Assembly (NCBI GenBank): GCA_022495005.1
Contig: JAGYXB010001582.1
Coordinates: 21,773 to 85,772 of the forward strand
From: Rhyacophila brunnea
Lineage: Eukaryota > Arthropoda > Insecta > Trichoptera > Rhyacophilidae
DNA: 64,000 nt
Direction of reading: 5' to 3'
Shown here: piece by piece, positions 1-12,100 of the stretch
Position numbering within the stretch: position 1 is the first letter of the stretch
How the letters are laid out: the number at the start of each line of letters is the position of its first letter
The notes under the pieces: model-generated
Told to the model about the DNA's origin: nothing
What the model saw: the letters and a program-made list of their open reading frames with translations, nothing else
Databases searched by the model: none
Position numbers and translations under genes: made by a program

Positions 1-174
1 ATTTTAGATAGTAGTATATGATACCAAAATTTTGGTTGCCTAAGAAGTAGAGGTGGGAAAACTGGTCGATTTTGAAGACTAAGTATACTTACTACCAGTA
101 TTAAAAAATACTTAGTATCGAAACTTGTTCCAAAATACTTACTAGTATTTGAAATATCGGCTATAATAGAATCG

Positions 175-453
175 TTATCGAACTATGGCACTAGTCACTC
201 CTGTTTCAGTAGAAAATACTGGAGCATTAAAAGCACTGGTTTCATTTATCTGTAAAGCATTTTCATTTACAGGTGGAGCTATATTTTGCCTGGCAAATTC
301 AATATGAATAGTTGGGTGCTTGCGCTGTAAAAGTTTCTTCAAATTTGACATTGACTTGTATGAATTTTTTATTTTACAAACATTACAGATGGCATAATTT
401 GTAACTATTTCTTTGGAACGATTCCACACGAAACTTAACCTTTTAGTAGCCAT
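175..453 (-). pseudogene. BED-type zinc-finger fragment of a hAT transposase
   Basis: The 92-residue ORF has the BED layout: an aromatic N-terminal stretch with SFVWN, then CNVC, then SNLKKLLQRKHP. BED fingers bind DNA at the N-terminus of many hAT transposases. The usual SNLxxHLxxxH pattern has Leu in place of the first zinc-binding His, so the finger probably no longer folds normally. The downstream catalytic region is missing. It lies inside the hAT element, reading from its left end. This is a transposase relic, not a host gene. Confidence 0.65.
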
Positions 454-1168
454 TTTTACACAAATTGTTTATTAAGTATAATATAATTATTATCCATTTA
501 TACAATCACGCATACAATTTGAATTCAGTTTATGTTTATAAGTTCCAATTATAACACTAAAAAATCGAGAAACTCGACGTGACAAAACCAGATAAACGCG
601 TAGTCAGTTAGCGTTATCAGAACTCCGCTATTCCGGCTTGCGACTGACGTCAACTCGATGTAAATGTCGTACTCAACTGAAACTAAAACTAAAACCAATC
701 GCATACTAAACATACGTGAGTCGCGACGCCGAGGTGTGATGATTTCATACGTAGCAAGACTACGAACTATCTAGCGGACGGCGAGATCACATACCATGCG
801 TCGGACTACGGAACTCGATAAAGTCTCATACTCAACTGAAACCTCTTAAAACTAAAACTACGGCGAACTCAAATAGTATACTATAAAACGAGTGACCATT
901 TCTGTCCTTCACTATACCAACTTTACAACAGAGGAGAAAGGGAGAACAATGACAGTTGAGTATAATATCACGGCTAGACATACGTGTATCATGATATCTC
1001 GCTCGCGCGCATTTAATATCAATAGCGTTGAAAGTCAACCAGCATTACGCGAGTCACTGCGATGACATCATCGAATGCGTTCGAATTCGAACATCTAATA
1101 CGTTTCAAGTTTCTTGAAACAAGTTTATTGGGCCACAAATACTTAGTATGGATAGTTTCATCCGAAAC

Positions 1169-1713
1169 TTAACCCTTTACTGCATAGTGTCGCAAATTTG
1201 CGACATTTCAAACTATTTCGATATAGCCAATGCCATCTGTGTAAATTATCAAATAATATCATTTTTCGATGCCTAGAAAACTGTTTTACCATAAACATCT
1301 TACTTTACCAATTTTGTTTGGAAATTTCAAGAAATAAAGCATTTCTGCATTATAGTCTCTGCATTTCTGCTTTGACAGTTGACGAATTCGTATGTACGCG
1401 AAAATCCGCATTTGTAAATAAATAAAAAAAATATACAGAAGATTGAAATTGGTTGAATAAAAATATCTACACATCAAATAAGGTGTGTACATTAGTTTTT
1501 TATAATTGTTTTCATTTGGTTTTGTATTTTGTCATACTAAAATGTAAGATTTCTAAATGTCATAAATCTGCGACACCACGCAGTAGCATACAAAATTTAA
1601 TGAAATTTTCGAAAAATATTTTTTTCATTATTTTTCCTTCATTCACAAGGCATTTTGACACCAAGAATAAATAAAATTTTTCAAAAAAAAAAAATCATGC
1701 AGTAAAGGGTTAA
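1169..1713. mobile_element. TTAA-flanked MITE (piggyBac-like ends) nested in the hAT element
   Basis: TTAA at 1169-1172 and 1710-1713 flanks inverted ends CCCTTTACTGCAT on the left and ATGCAGTAAAGGG on the right. TTAA duplications with CCC/GGG ends are typical of piggyBac-group elements. Removing it and one TTAA rejoins the hAT sequence, so it is the younger insertion. The interior is AT-rich and has no transposase. Confidence 0.75.
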
Positions 1714-2100
1714 GTACACAAACTGGTGACAGTATTTCCAACTCACCTCTACTAAGAAGACTAATTATTTTAATATTATTAATTTATTTAATATTATTAA
1801 TAATTATTAATATTATCTTATATTAATTAAGTAGGTAATTTCTTTTTTTTTTTTGTGATTTTACCGAGGCTTTGACTGCGACTTGCTGTCATATCGCCTC
1901 TTCTCTTCTAGAAGGGGATCCGTCGATCAGGTCCTCACTCCTATTATGTTAAATAACTTTACAATTTTGCCTAGCTCTTCCGTCTTACCCACCGCCAGGA
2001 CACTCTTCAATTCTTTGACATTCTCATAGATATCCGCAATTCGCAGCTGTACTCTGTGAAGTTCGTATTTAAGGCGTACTTTCTTTTGCAATGTAAGAGG

Positions 2101-2627
2101 GCTCGCACATCAGAACTCGCCGCATGCGTCTTACGACGAATTCGTCGATGTGACGTCATCGTAAACCAAGAAACAAACGTTATCAAATGGAGCTTCGCAG
2201 ATTGGCCGATGCAACTGAGACGAGTTGCGTTTGCTAAAGCCTGCATGTCGATATCGACGAATGGCGACTCCGCGCATGCGCACAGTCGGCCATTTCTGTC
2301 TCTGTCTACACTGTCATTGCTCGCTCATCGCTGGTCACCGCGTTTGATGTTTGTTCATACAATCAACACAATAAAAATGGCAGACAAGAGACTTCTCCTT
2401 AAATGTCTCCGGTACCAATACATAATAATCGCTGTTTCCGCGTCTGATGACATATTTGCGCAATGGCGTCGTCTAGCTAGAGTATATTTTGAAGTTTCGG
2501 GAGATAACGCGCGAATGTTGATGTCGCTAGAGATGTGCGAGGTTGTATCGTGCAACACTGATCGGCGGGTCTAGGAAGTTTTGATTTATAGCCGTCAGGC
2601 ACACAAGGCGAGTTGTGATGTGCGAGC
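2101..2627. mobile_element. DNA-transposon fragment or MITE with about 21-bp terminal inverted repeats
   Basis: A sequence beginning gctcgcacatcagaactcgc at 2101 recurs inverted at about 2606-2626, with a one-base difference (ggcgagttgtgatgtgcgag). The segment between is more GC-rich than its surroundings and holds an open plus-strand frame (2056-2574). That ORF starts outside the repeat and resembles no family I recognise. No clear target duplication was found, so the superfamily is uncertain. Confidence 0.45.
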
Positions 2628-3198
2628 TGGCTAATAATTTGATGAGTTCATTTATCTACCCAAACTATATTTCCGCACATCATTCCATATACGCAATAGA
2701 AAAATTAGAGGAAATATTGATGGTTGTATGTAGGTAGCTATTTTGTATCACTAGAACTAAAAACAAAAGTTACATGGGGAAAAAACGCTAAGAATGAAAA
2801 CACAACGCATTTCTCGATATGACATAAAATATTTCTATTATTTAGGTAAATAAAAAACAGTAATCTGAAAAATATGCTTCATTTATTGTACTCCAATTTT
2901 ATTGATGACATGATGTTTTTATATACTTATTATTATGTAGCAAATATTGCATAGTAAATTTTAAATTAGATATTTTACAGATCTGGTATTAAATATTATA
3001 ATATATTACTGTAAGAAAAATGTGTAAACAATGAAATACATATTTTTCCAAAACATACAATCACATACACGCCGATTTAATTGACCATGCTTAGATTTTT
3101 ATGCGAATTATAACGCGACCGCCAAAATGTGAGCATGGTCATTAACTACACTCAAGTGTGGGATGACATAAAAAAAATGTTTGTTGAGCACTCTCCGC
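2628..3198. other. AT-rich flank downstream of the p24 gene
   Basis: No ORF or repeat of note is visible. It includes the presumed 3' untranslated region of the minus-strand p24 gene, which ends at 3199. No family of repeat could be assigned. Confidence 0.4.
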
Positions 3199-6100
3199 CT
3201 ACACCAATTTTTTGGCCTCAAAGAAACTCTTGAGATGCCTCATCTGCCAAGCGCCCATCGTAATGAGGATTGTGGTTTGCAGCAAACTCCACCATAGAAC
3301 TCTTTGGTTTGTGCTTTCCGAAGTGTGTCTGAAGCGCTCTTCTCGATACTATAAACAAAAATATAAGTTCACAAAAGTTTTTTTCCACCGCATCCACTCT
3401 TAACTTTGTAATAGTCCAACAAATATAAAGGAGCTCTTGACATAATATTTTAGGGTCAATAATTGGGATTGAAGATACGAGGGTGGGTCAATAATTCCTT
3501 AGAAAAAAGCATTAAAACAGTTTTTATTTTTGTATTTTTTTTTTATTTCTCAACATAATCTCCTTGGAGCTCAATACACTTGGTTAGACGTTTCTCAATT
3601 TTTTTTAAACCGTCAGAAAAATAAGTTTTCGGAAGGTCCTCAAAATAAGCATTTGTCCGATCGATGACTTCTTCATTTGAAAAAAAACGTTGTCCACTTA
3701 GCCATTTTTTTAAGTTTGGGAAAAGGAAAAAGTCACTGGGGGCTAAATCTGGCGAATACGGTGGGTGGTCGACCAATTCAAACTTCAATTCTTCAATTTT
3801 AGCCATTGATCGTAAACATGTGTGAACACGGGCATTGTCCTGATGAAAGAGGATTTTTTCCTGTTTAAATGAGGCCGTTTTTCTTCAATTTCGTTTTTTA
3901 GCTGGTCCAATAAAGATGCATAATAATCCCCTGTTATTGTTTTTCCTTTTTCCAAATAGTCAACGAAAATAATTCCACGTGCATCCCAAAATACAGTAGC
4001 CATAACCTTACCAGCTGATTTTACGGTTTTCGCCTTCTTTGGACATGGTTCGCCTTTCGCAATCCACTGCTTTGACTGTTCTTTCGTCTCGGGAGTATAG
4101 TGGTGTATCCATGTTTCATCTACAGTCACAAAGCGACGAAAAAATTCATCCGGATTGCGTTGCATGAGCGACAACAGGGCTTTAGAGGCCACCACCCTAT
4201 TGCGTTTATTGTCGACTGTGAGCAAACGCGGCACCCATCTTGCAGAAATTTTTTCATGCCCAATTTGTCATGTAAAATAGAAATGACGCTACCTTTTGAG
4301 ATCCCTGTAACCTCAATTATCTCACTCAACTTTAATCTTCGGTCACTTAACACCATATCGTGGATTTTATTGATCATTTCTGGTGTAGTCACCTCTACAG
4401 GACGTCCTGAGCGTGGTTCATCCTTTGTTGATGTACGACCACGTTTAAATTCATTTAACCAGTTATAAATAGTTGCAAGTGAAGGAGCAGATATGCCGTG
4501 AACTAAATCCAACTCATTTTTTATTTCCTTTGCTGTTAACCCTTTTATATTAAAATGTTTAATAACAGCTCTAAACTCAATTTTCTCCATTTTCCATTTT
4601 TCCATTTTCCACAAGCAAATTTTTTTTTAAATGTACGAGAAACACACAACAACCCGACCAATCTGATTGAAACTTCGCAGCATACTGAATCGGTAGTGCC
4701 GCTGCATGAAAACAAACCGCTTACAGTACTAGTCGCGCCACCTGTCGGCTTTTCTAAGGACTTATTGACCCACCCTCGTAGTTAAGATAATAGAATAAAT
4801 AATAAAAATCTATTTTACTTCCAAATTTTCAAGTTCTACTTTATTTTAATAATCGTACAAAACTGATGATCATATAGAAATCCTGATAATCGGGTGGATA
4901 AAATATTAATTTTGAATCAAGGTAGAGAACTGGATTGATGGAATATTGGTAACCGGACAAAACAGAAAATGACAAAACAGAACAGCCAGGGGAAAAATGA
5001 AACATTAATTTTTATGGAATCTATTTAGGTTAGGTTAGGTCATTATTTCATTGTACCTAGTCACCCAATCATTTATTTGAACATAATATATTGATTAAGA
5101 TGAGATATCCTAAGCTTGCCGGCAACACTGAGTTAAGTCCCGTATATTTAAGGTTTTCTAGCTATTAGGAATGCAGAATTTAGGTATATAATTTGATTTA
5201 TTATGGCGTATTGAAAATCTGTGCTATTAAAAATCTATCAACATAATAGAGATAGGACAATTTCAATTTCAATATTAAATTTATATTTTTCCTGAAAGGC
5301 CATAGTTATATTTATCGTTGTTGAACCGGAATATTGTAGTTAATCCCACAAAAAGGAACCTATTAGATAGATCCCTTGTCTTCTTTATAATGAAATCAAT
5401 AAATAATGGCCAAAAGCTATTATTTTTTCAATAGTAATAAATTGTATACAAGTATCCTTCGACGTACAACTGATTTACGTTTTGGTTAAATTGAGTTGGT
5501 CGTTAAGAAATAAATATAAATTGAATTTCATACAGAATAATATTATAATTACATATTTAAATGAAAAACCGTTTTGACCACAAATGTGAAATGTTATATG
5601 TCGTGAAATATATGTCTGTAGCCAATTTTTCGTGGATTTTAGTCACCTCCCAAGGAGGTTTGCTAACATATTTATTTACAAGGAAAAATGATCATTGAAT
5701 ATTCGCTCACAAAAACATGTTAAATTTTCTAGACACGAATTCAAACTCGCATCTCACAGTTTCAGAAGCAAACATTTTACTATTCATCCACAACTGAGTT
5801 ACCAATATTAGTGTAATATTATATTACATAAGCTAGTATGTAATTTATAATATTAATCAGGTATAATTGTTCTAATATATAACTGAGATGATGTAGAAAT
5901 AAAAAATTTAGAGAGGACAATTATTACATAAATAAAATAAATAGAGTGGCACTATCCTTACCCTCTGATAGTTCTGCTCCTTTGTTATCTGATCAACTTG
6001 ATCCAAGAGTTGACGAATACGCAACTGCAATTCTGTAAGCTTCTCTTTTTGTGCAACATTTGCGTAATCCACTGCATGCTCTCCAACCTGGATGTCGAGA

Positions 6101-9100
6101 TGTACCTGCAATTTGATCGGGTATTTTAATAAGAGAGCAATAACACTAATGCACAATAGTGGGGTCATTAATATGCGCAGATGGGATTTCTTCTAGGCGG
6201 CACTAATCTGTTTATTATTCACGGTTGCCATGGCTGACCTGCTTCTATTGTATCGCCATGTCTGCGTCCAAACCATCTTTCATTTCCTGCCCCAATTACG
6301 AACATTACCGGTAATACATTACAGCCAAATAAAATTCCATAAAACTAATCATTTAGTAATTGGTTTCAATTTTCAGTAAAAATTAGAAAATCTCAGTGTT
6401 CAGTTGCAATTCATTTTATTTATTTCATTGCGCTTTATTTTACAGCATAATTATTCTACAAGCAAAATGTCATGGTTGTGATTTCATAGAACTGTATGTG
6501 GTTTAAAGGATGAAGCGGGGTCGAGAGGAGAGATATGCACGTGAAAGAACCGGGGATTTGTAGTTCCACAGATCGCTGTTAAGACATTTGCAACCAAGAT
6601 ATAATGGTAAGTCGGTAGAATAAATAACAAAATTTGAATAGAACAGTTTGCTGTATAAAGAAACTCTACATTTTTAAAAAGACCCCTCTGCAGGCGTATT
6701 CTAACATATCACTTAACATCCAAAAAGAGCTACAGTAAAACCTCGTTAATACGAATTCTATGGGACTGAAAATCGAAAAAAAATTCGAATTACGAAATGT
6801 ATGGGGGGAAATATTAAAATTTTGAAAAAATTTTGATTTTCAATAATTTTGTTTACGATCATAGATGTGCCTAAGAAATTTCCGATTCCGTGTGTGTTAA
6901 TAGGTCATAAAATGTCAGGATTATTTATATTACCTTCTTAAAATAAGTAATTTATGTTTTAAGAAAAATTTGTCACAATTTTCAATGACTGGCTCATAGT
7001 GTACTTTATTACGATTTATAGAATATTTTGACTCTGAAATCATTTCGAATTACGAAATTTGAATTAAAGGTACGGTTTTATATGAAAATAATGTTCAAGG
7101 GAATTTTTTTTGCGAAACTTTGAACTGTCAAAAAGTGCTATCTTTTAACAGCCCCTCTCTTGGCTGTGTTACTTTTAAAGCGAGGTAGAGTATGTCACAG
7201 CCGCCGTCTGAATTTATAGTTACCCGCGAGCAGTCAAATATCGAGGGTTTTTTTTTTAACTTCGCGTCGCAATTGCAATGATATAACTATTAAAATTGTA
7301 AGTTATGTTGATATGTCTGACGTGTCAATACAAAATTGTTGTGTTCGGCTTTATCCGCATGTTGTCGGTCTAATGCGCTTGGTTTCACCCGTAACTGGCA
7401 GTACGAATATACCTAAATCTGACTGACATGTCTACCAACCTAAATTTTGGACCAATAAAAATAATGGAAACGTGCTAAAGTGATAACAGTTAAGAATGTA
7501 CCTGCTAGTCTACTATTTTTCATCCAAACTACGTAAGGAGTTTGAAGGTTTTTGCCTATGAGAATAGGCGGCCACAGACGTACAGTTTTCGTAGCAGGTT
7601 GAACATGGCACAGATAATAACTGTTCAATAACTGTACGTTAGTGGCCACACCACAGATCAGTTTAACTACCCCATTTAAATCTGTCGAACTGTCAACAGA
7701 CATGCCCATATACGTACAGTTATTGTCTGTGGCAGAGCAAGTGTCAAAAACTATGGAGGTTAGGTTCGCGGAGATATTACACAGGGTTATTGTTTAAATT
7801 AGTTTTAGGTAGGGTATACTTGCATGATATTGATACACGAATAATTTTACTTTGAATTTATTATGGTTACGAGGGTGGGTCAATAATTCCTTAGAAAAAA
7901 GCATTAAAACAGTTTTTATTTTTGTATTTTTTTTTTATTTCTCAACATAATCTCCTTGGAGCTCAATACACTTGGTTAGACGTTTCTCAATTTTTTTTAA
8001 ACCGTCAGAAAAATAAGTTTTCGGAAGGTCCTCAAAATAAGCATTTGTCCGATCGATGACTTCTTCATTTGAAAAAAAACGTTGTCCACTTAGCCATTTT
8101 TTTAAGTTTGGGAAAAGGAAAAAGTCACTGAGGGCTAAATCTGGCGAATACGGTGGGTGGTCGACCAATTCGAACTTCAATTCTTCAATTTTAGCCATTG
8201 ATCGTAAACATGTGTGAACACGGGCATTGTCCTGATGAAAGAGGATTTTTTTCCTGTTTAAATGAGGCCGTTTTTCTTCAATTTTGTTTTTTAGCTGGTC
8301 CAATAAAAATGCATAATAATCCCCTGTTATTGTTTTTCCTTTTTCCAAATAGTCAACGAAAATAATTCCACGTGCATCCCAAAATACAGTAGCCATAACC
8401 TTACCAGCTGATTTTACGGTTTTCGCCTTCTTTGGACATGGTTTGCCTTCGCAATCCACTGCTTTGACTGTTCTTTCGTCTCGGGAGTATAGTGGTGTAT
8501 CCATGTTTCATCTACAGTCACAAAGCGACGAAAAAATTCATCCGGATTGCGTTGCATGAGCGACAACAGGGCTTTAGAGGCCACCACCCTATTGCGTTTA
8601 TTGTCGACTGTGAGCAAACGCGGCACCCATCTTGCAGAAATATTTTTCATGCCCAATTTGTCATGTAAAATAGAAATGACGCTACCTTTTGAGATCCCTG
8701 TAACCTCAATTATCTCACTCAACTTTAATCTTCGGTCACTTAACACCATATCGTGGATTTTATTGATCATTTCTGGTGTAGTCACCTCTACAGGACGTCC
8801 TGAGCGTGGTTCATCCTTTGTTGATGTACGACCACGTTTAAATTCATTTAACCAGTTATAAATAGTTGCAAGTGAAGGAGCAGATATGCCGTGAACTAAA
8901 TCCAACTCATTTTTTATTTCCTTTGCTGTTAACCCTTTTATATTAAAATGTTTAATAACAGCTCTAAACTCAATTTTCTCCATTTTTGTAAACAAGCAAA
9001 TTTTTTTTTTAAATGTACGAGAAACACACAACAACCCGACCAATCTGATTGAAACTTCGCAGCATACTGAATCGGTAGTGCCGCTGCATGAAAACAAACC

Positions 9101-12100
9101 GCTTACAGTACTAGTCGCGCCACCTGTCGGCTTTTCTAAGGACTTATTGACCCACCCTCGTATAATTATTGTTTTTATTAGAAACAAATTGACATAAAAT
9201 ACACACCTATGACGTTGGTAAAATAAATCATGATTTTGCTTATAAAGGTATTGATTTTATATACAATAAATTTAAACATGCCACAAAATTATATTTACAT
9301 CAATCATCAGTATAATAATTAATTACTATGATTATTAAAATATATACATACTTAAATTTTATTTAGATTTACCGACATTGTCATTCACAATTAGGTATAT
9401 TAATTTATGTTGTGAATGTCTTAAATTAATAATTTGTAATATTCACTACATACAATAAATAAATTTGAGTACTGAGTTATTAGTCTATATTTTCACAATA
9501 ACTTAATTAATAATGCTCTCTAAAATTTTAACATTTATATTATATTGTATAAAATAATATGTTTACATAAATAACTATAACTTTGTTTTACTCTCGTAAA
9601 AATAAATAAAATATAATATTTGCGATCTCCGCGTACATAATATTATTACATTTTTAATAATAAATGAATTTGTATTTTATAACAAGCAACACCAGCCGCA
9701 GTTGTATCGCGCGGTATATTCTACTTTACGTTACCAACATCTAACGTCACCCGAGAACTTTCGGTGAGTTGAAATTCCAACAGTTTTACAAAAACACGGG
9801 AGTGGGGGGTCGCTGGCAGTTTGAACCTGGCACACATCTGGCAGGTCGAAAACTGTCCGTCTATGGGCGCAGCAGATTATCTACCAAAGATAACTGTATG
9901 GCCGCCATTACGTATTAACTGGCATGTTCAACCTGCTACGAAAACTGTACGTCTGTGGCCGCCTAATGGCACTCATGACAAACCAGAACTTGCTGCAAAT
10001 AATTTGATAGGGAAACCATCTAAATGCAAAATATTTGGGTTTACGTTTATACTATACAATAACCCGTGTTATAGATAGGTAATTATGATTTGAACAATAT
10101 ATTGGAGACATTTCTCAGGATTCGAAACTGGGACCCACGACATTATAACATTATATTTAGTCAGGGTTTAATTACATTTCAAAAACTAACCAACACTATC
10201 CGTCAATTAAAACAAATAAGGATGACTGATAAAGTGTGCAATATTTTTGTAGAATCTCCACAGCCGTGACTATTTTCTACTATTTTCACTTTACATTAAA
10301 TATACAAAGAGCAACCCTATGTGAGTTTTGTGCCAGCAAACATGTAATCGTAATGGAATGCTATTTCTTTTCCAATACAAGCTTGTCAATGTTCCAACAT
10401 TCAGATCACAATAAATTTAGTTCATTATTTGATTTACTAGAAACGGTTGTGTCAATATTAGTAAGTAACGTAATGTACTCATACTGTCTAACTTAGCTTC
10501 ATTATTACAGATAGATCTATCAACACTTTACATAATGTACAAGTTTCTCAACACAAAATACGATGTGATATAATTGTAATAATATTATGACAAATGTTAG
10601 CACTATAACTATAGACAGTCTTATAAATTTTCTATTATAACATTTAATGACGACTTTTGTGTGGTATATTTTGGTGCGTTTTCGTGATGGCAGCTATAAA
10701 ATGTTGTTTATAATGGTTCAAATACATTATCATCACGTTATGTGCTGTCACGGCAACAAATTTAGTCTATGGTTTCGTCATTCCGCAGAATATTTTGAAT
10801 GATCACTATCTCTATAAATTCAATAATAGAGAGTGCCAACTGTAATGTGTTAGTATTTTGAATTAAGTATTATTAATTATTTATGCTAATATCAATTAAT
10901 TTTAACAGTTTCTACGTGTGTGTACGTTAAAATAACTTGCGATATTACATCCATAGATAATATTTTGAACAGAAGCCAACCAGGCGACCATAGATAATAG
11001 ACGTAAACATCAGACATAGATAATAATCTAATAGAAAATCCACAGGGAAAACCACTAAAAACAAAGAACCACGCAAGTTGAAAATTTGTAGGCCTGCAGA
11101 TAATAGAAAAAATCATTCACTGAATAGTGCAGTTCATGATGTAGCCCGATACGCGTGAGGTGATCTCATTGTTGTTCTGGCGATTTCGGCAGATTTTGCT
11201 AATAATTGACAATGTTCATTTAAAAAGGTCCAAAATGTGCTACGGGATGGGAGAAAAACGACATTACACACTTTTTTCCCGTAGTGGCAGCTTACTGCGA
11301 CAGCACATAATGTGATGATAATTTATTTGAAGCAAGTTTTGAAACTTTTACAACATAAAATAAAATTATATATACATAAACTTTCAACCTTGAGGTTTAC
11401 CTTAGCAATATCTGTAGATTGATGGACTTGTCTGACTGAATATGAATCTTAAATTGAATTGAATGAAAATAAATGTTAATGTAGTTTTTGACAGATACGG
11501 ATGATAATAGTTTGAAGGTTGCTGCAAATGAATCTACAATGCGAAATGAGCATAAAGGGATGGTTTGATAATTTGGGCAGAAAACAAGAAAGAGTGGGGG
11601 ATGCTCCGAGCAAAACTAGATTATACACAGGCACACTGTAAATGTAACCGTAAACAATATACACGCAGCCCCACCTATCTCTCGCCCACAGGAAGTAGTG
11701 CACATCTGGGAACCTTGTTTGTTATGCGATAGTATTATAATAATATTTTTTACTTCACTTTAAAAAAGGAATTCTGCAATGTCTTCAAATACGACACAGG
11801 TACTGACCTAACTATGTATGATTAAGGGCTTGCGCAGACAGAGAGCGGTCGGAGTTCTGCGTTCAACCGACCGTTGACCGCTAGCGTTCAGGGACAGCAG
11901 ACAGGTGGCGGTCAACAATATGCGTTCCATTTGTATACAAACGTTGTAGTGACACAGGCGCTGCATAATGCGAGACCGCTATATTCCGACTGCGAGTGGA
12001 AGTGAGAAAGCACCGCTGTTGCGTACTCACTCCCCCGTGTGGTTTCGCTCTATGTTGTTTGACTGCTCAAATTCCTATGACGGGACTGGACGGGAGGTAC

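Larger units (their letters stand above)
48..1751. mobile_element. hAT-type DNA transposon, non-autonomous, 8-bp target duplication
   Basis: The ends are imperfect inverted repeats: TAGAGGTGGGAAAA on the left, and TAGAGGTGAGTTGG read inward from the right. The 8-bp sequence ctaagaag lies immediately outside both ends (40-47 and 1752-1759), which is the hAT target-duplication length. TAGAGGTGGG-type ends are common in hAT elements. The element keeps only a BED-finger fragment on the minus strand (175-453). A TTAA-flanked element is nested near its right end. Subterminal copies of aatacttagtat occur near both ends. The rest is AT-rich with no long ORF, so it depends on a transposase from elsewhere. 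Confidence 0.85.
4779..5961. other. p24 intron 3 remainder, AT-rich
   Basis: This is intronic sequence between mariner copy A and exon 3. It contains a TTAGG-type tract near 5025 and a degenerate tRNA-like segment near 5728-5800. No coding exon is seen, since exons 3 and 4 join in frame without it. Confidence 0.55.

Noticed and set aside
2056..2574. 172-codon plus-strand ORF as a gene
   Set aside because: It begins outside a TIR-bounded segment and runs through it, has no recognisable domain, and its composition follows the GC-rich element. It is more likely an open frame in a transposon remnant.
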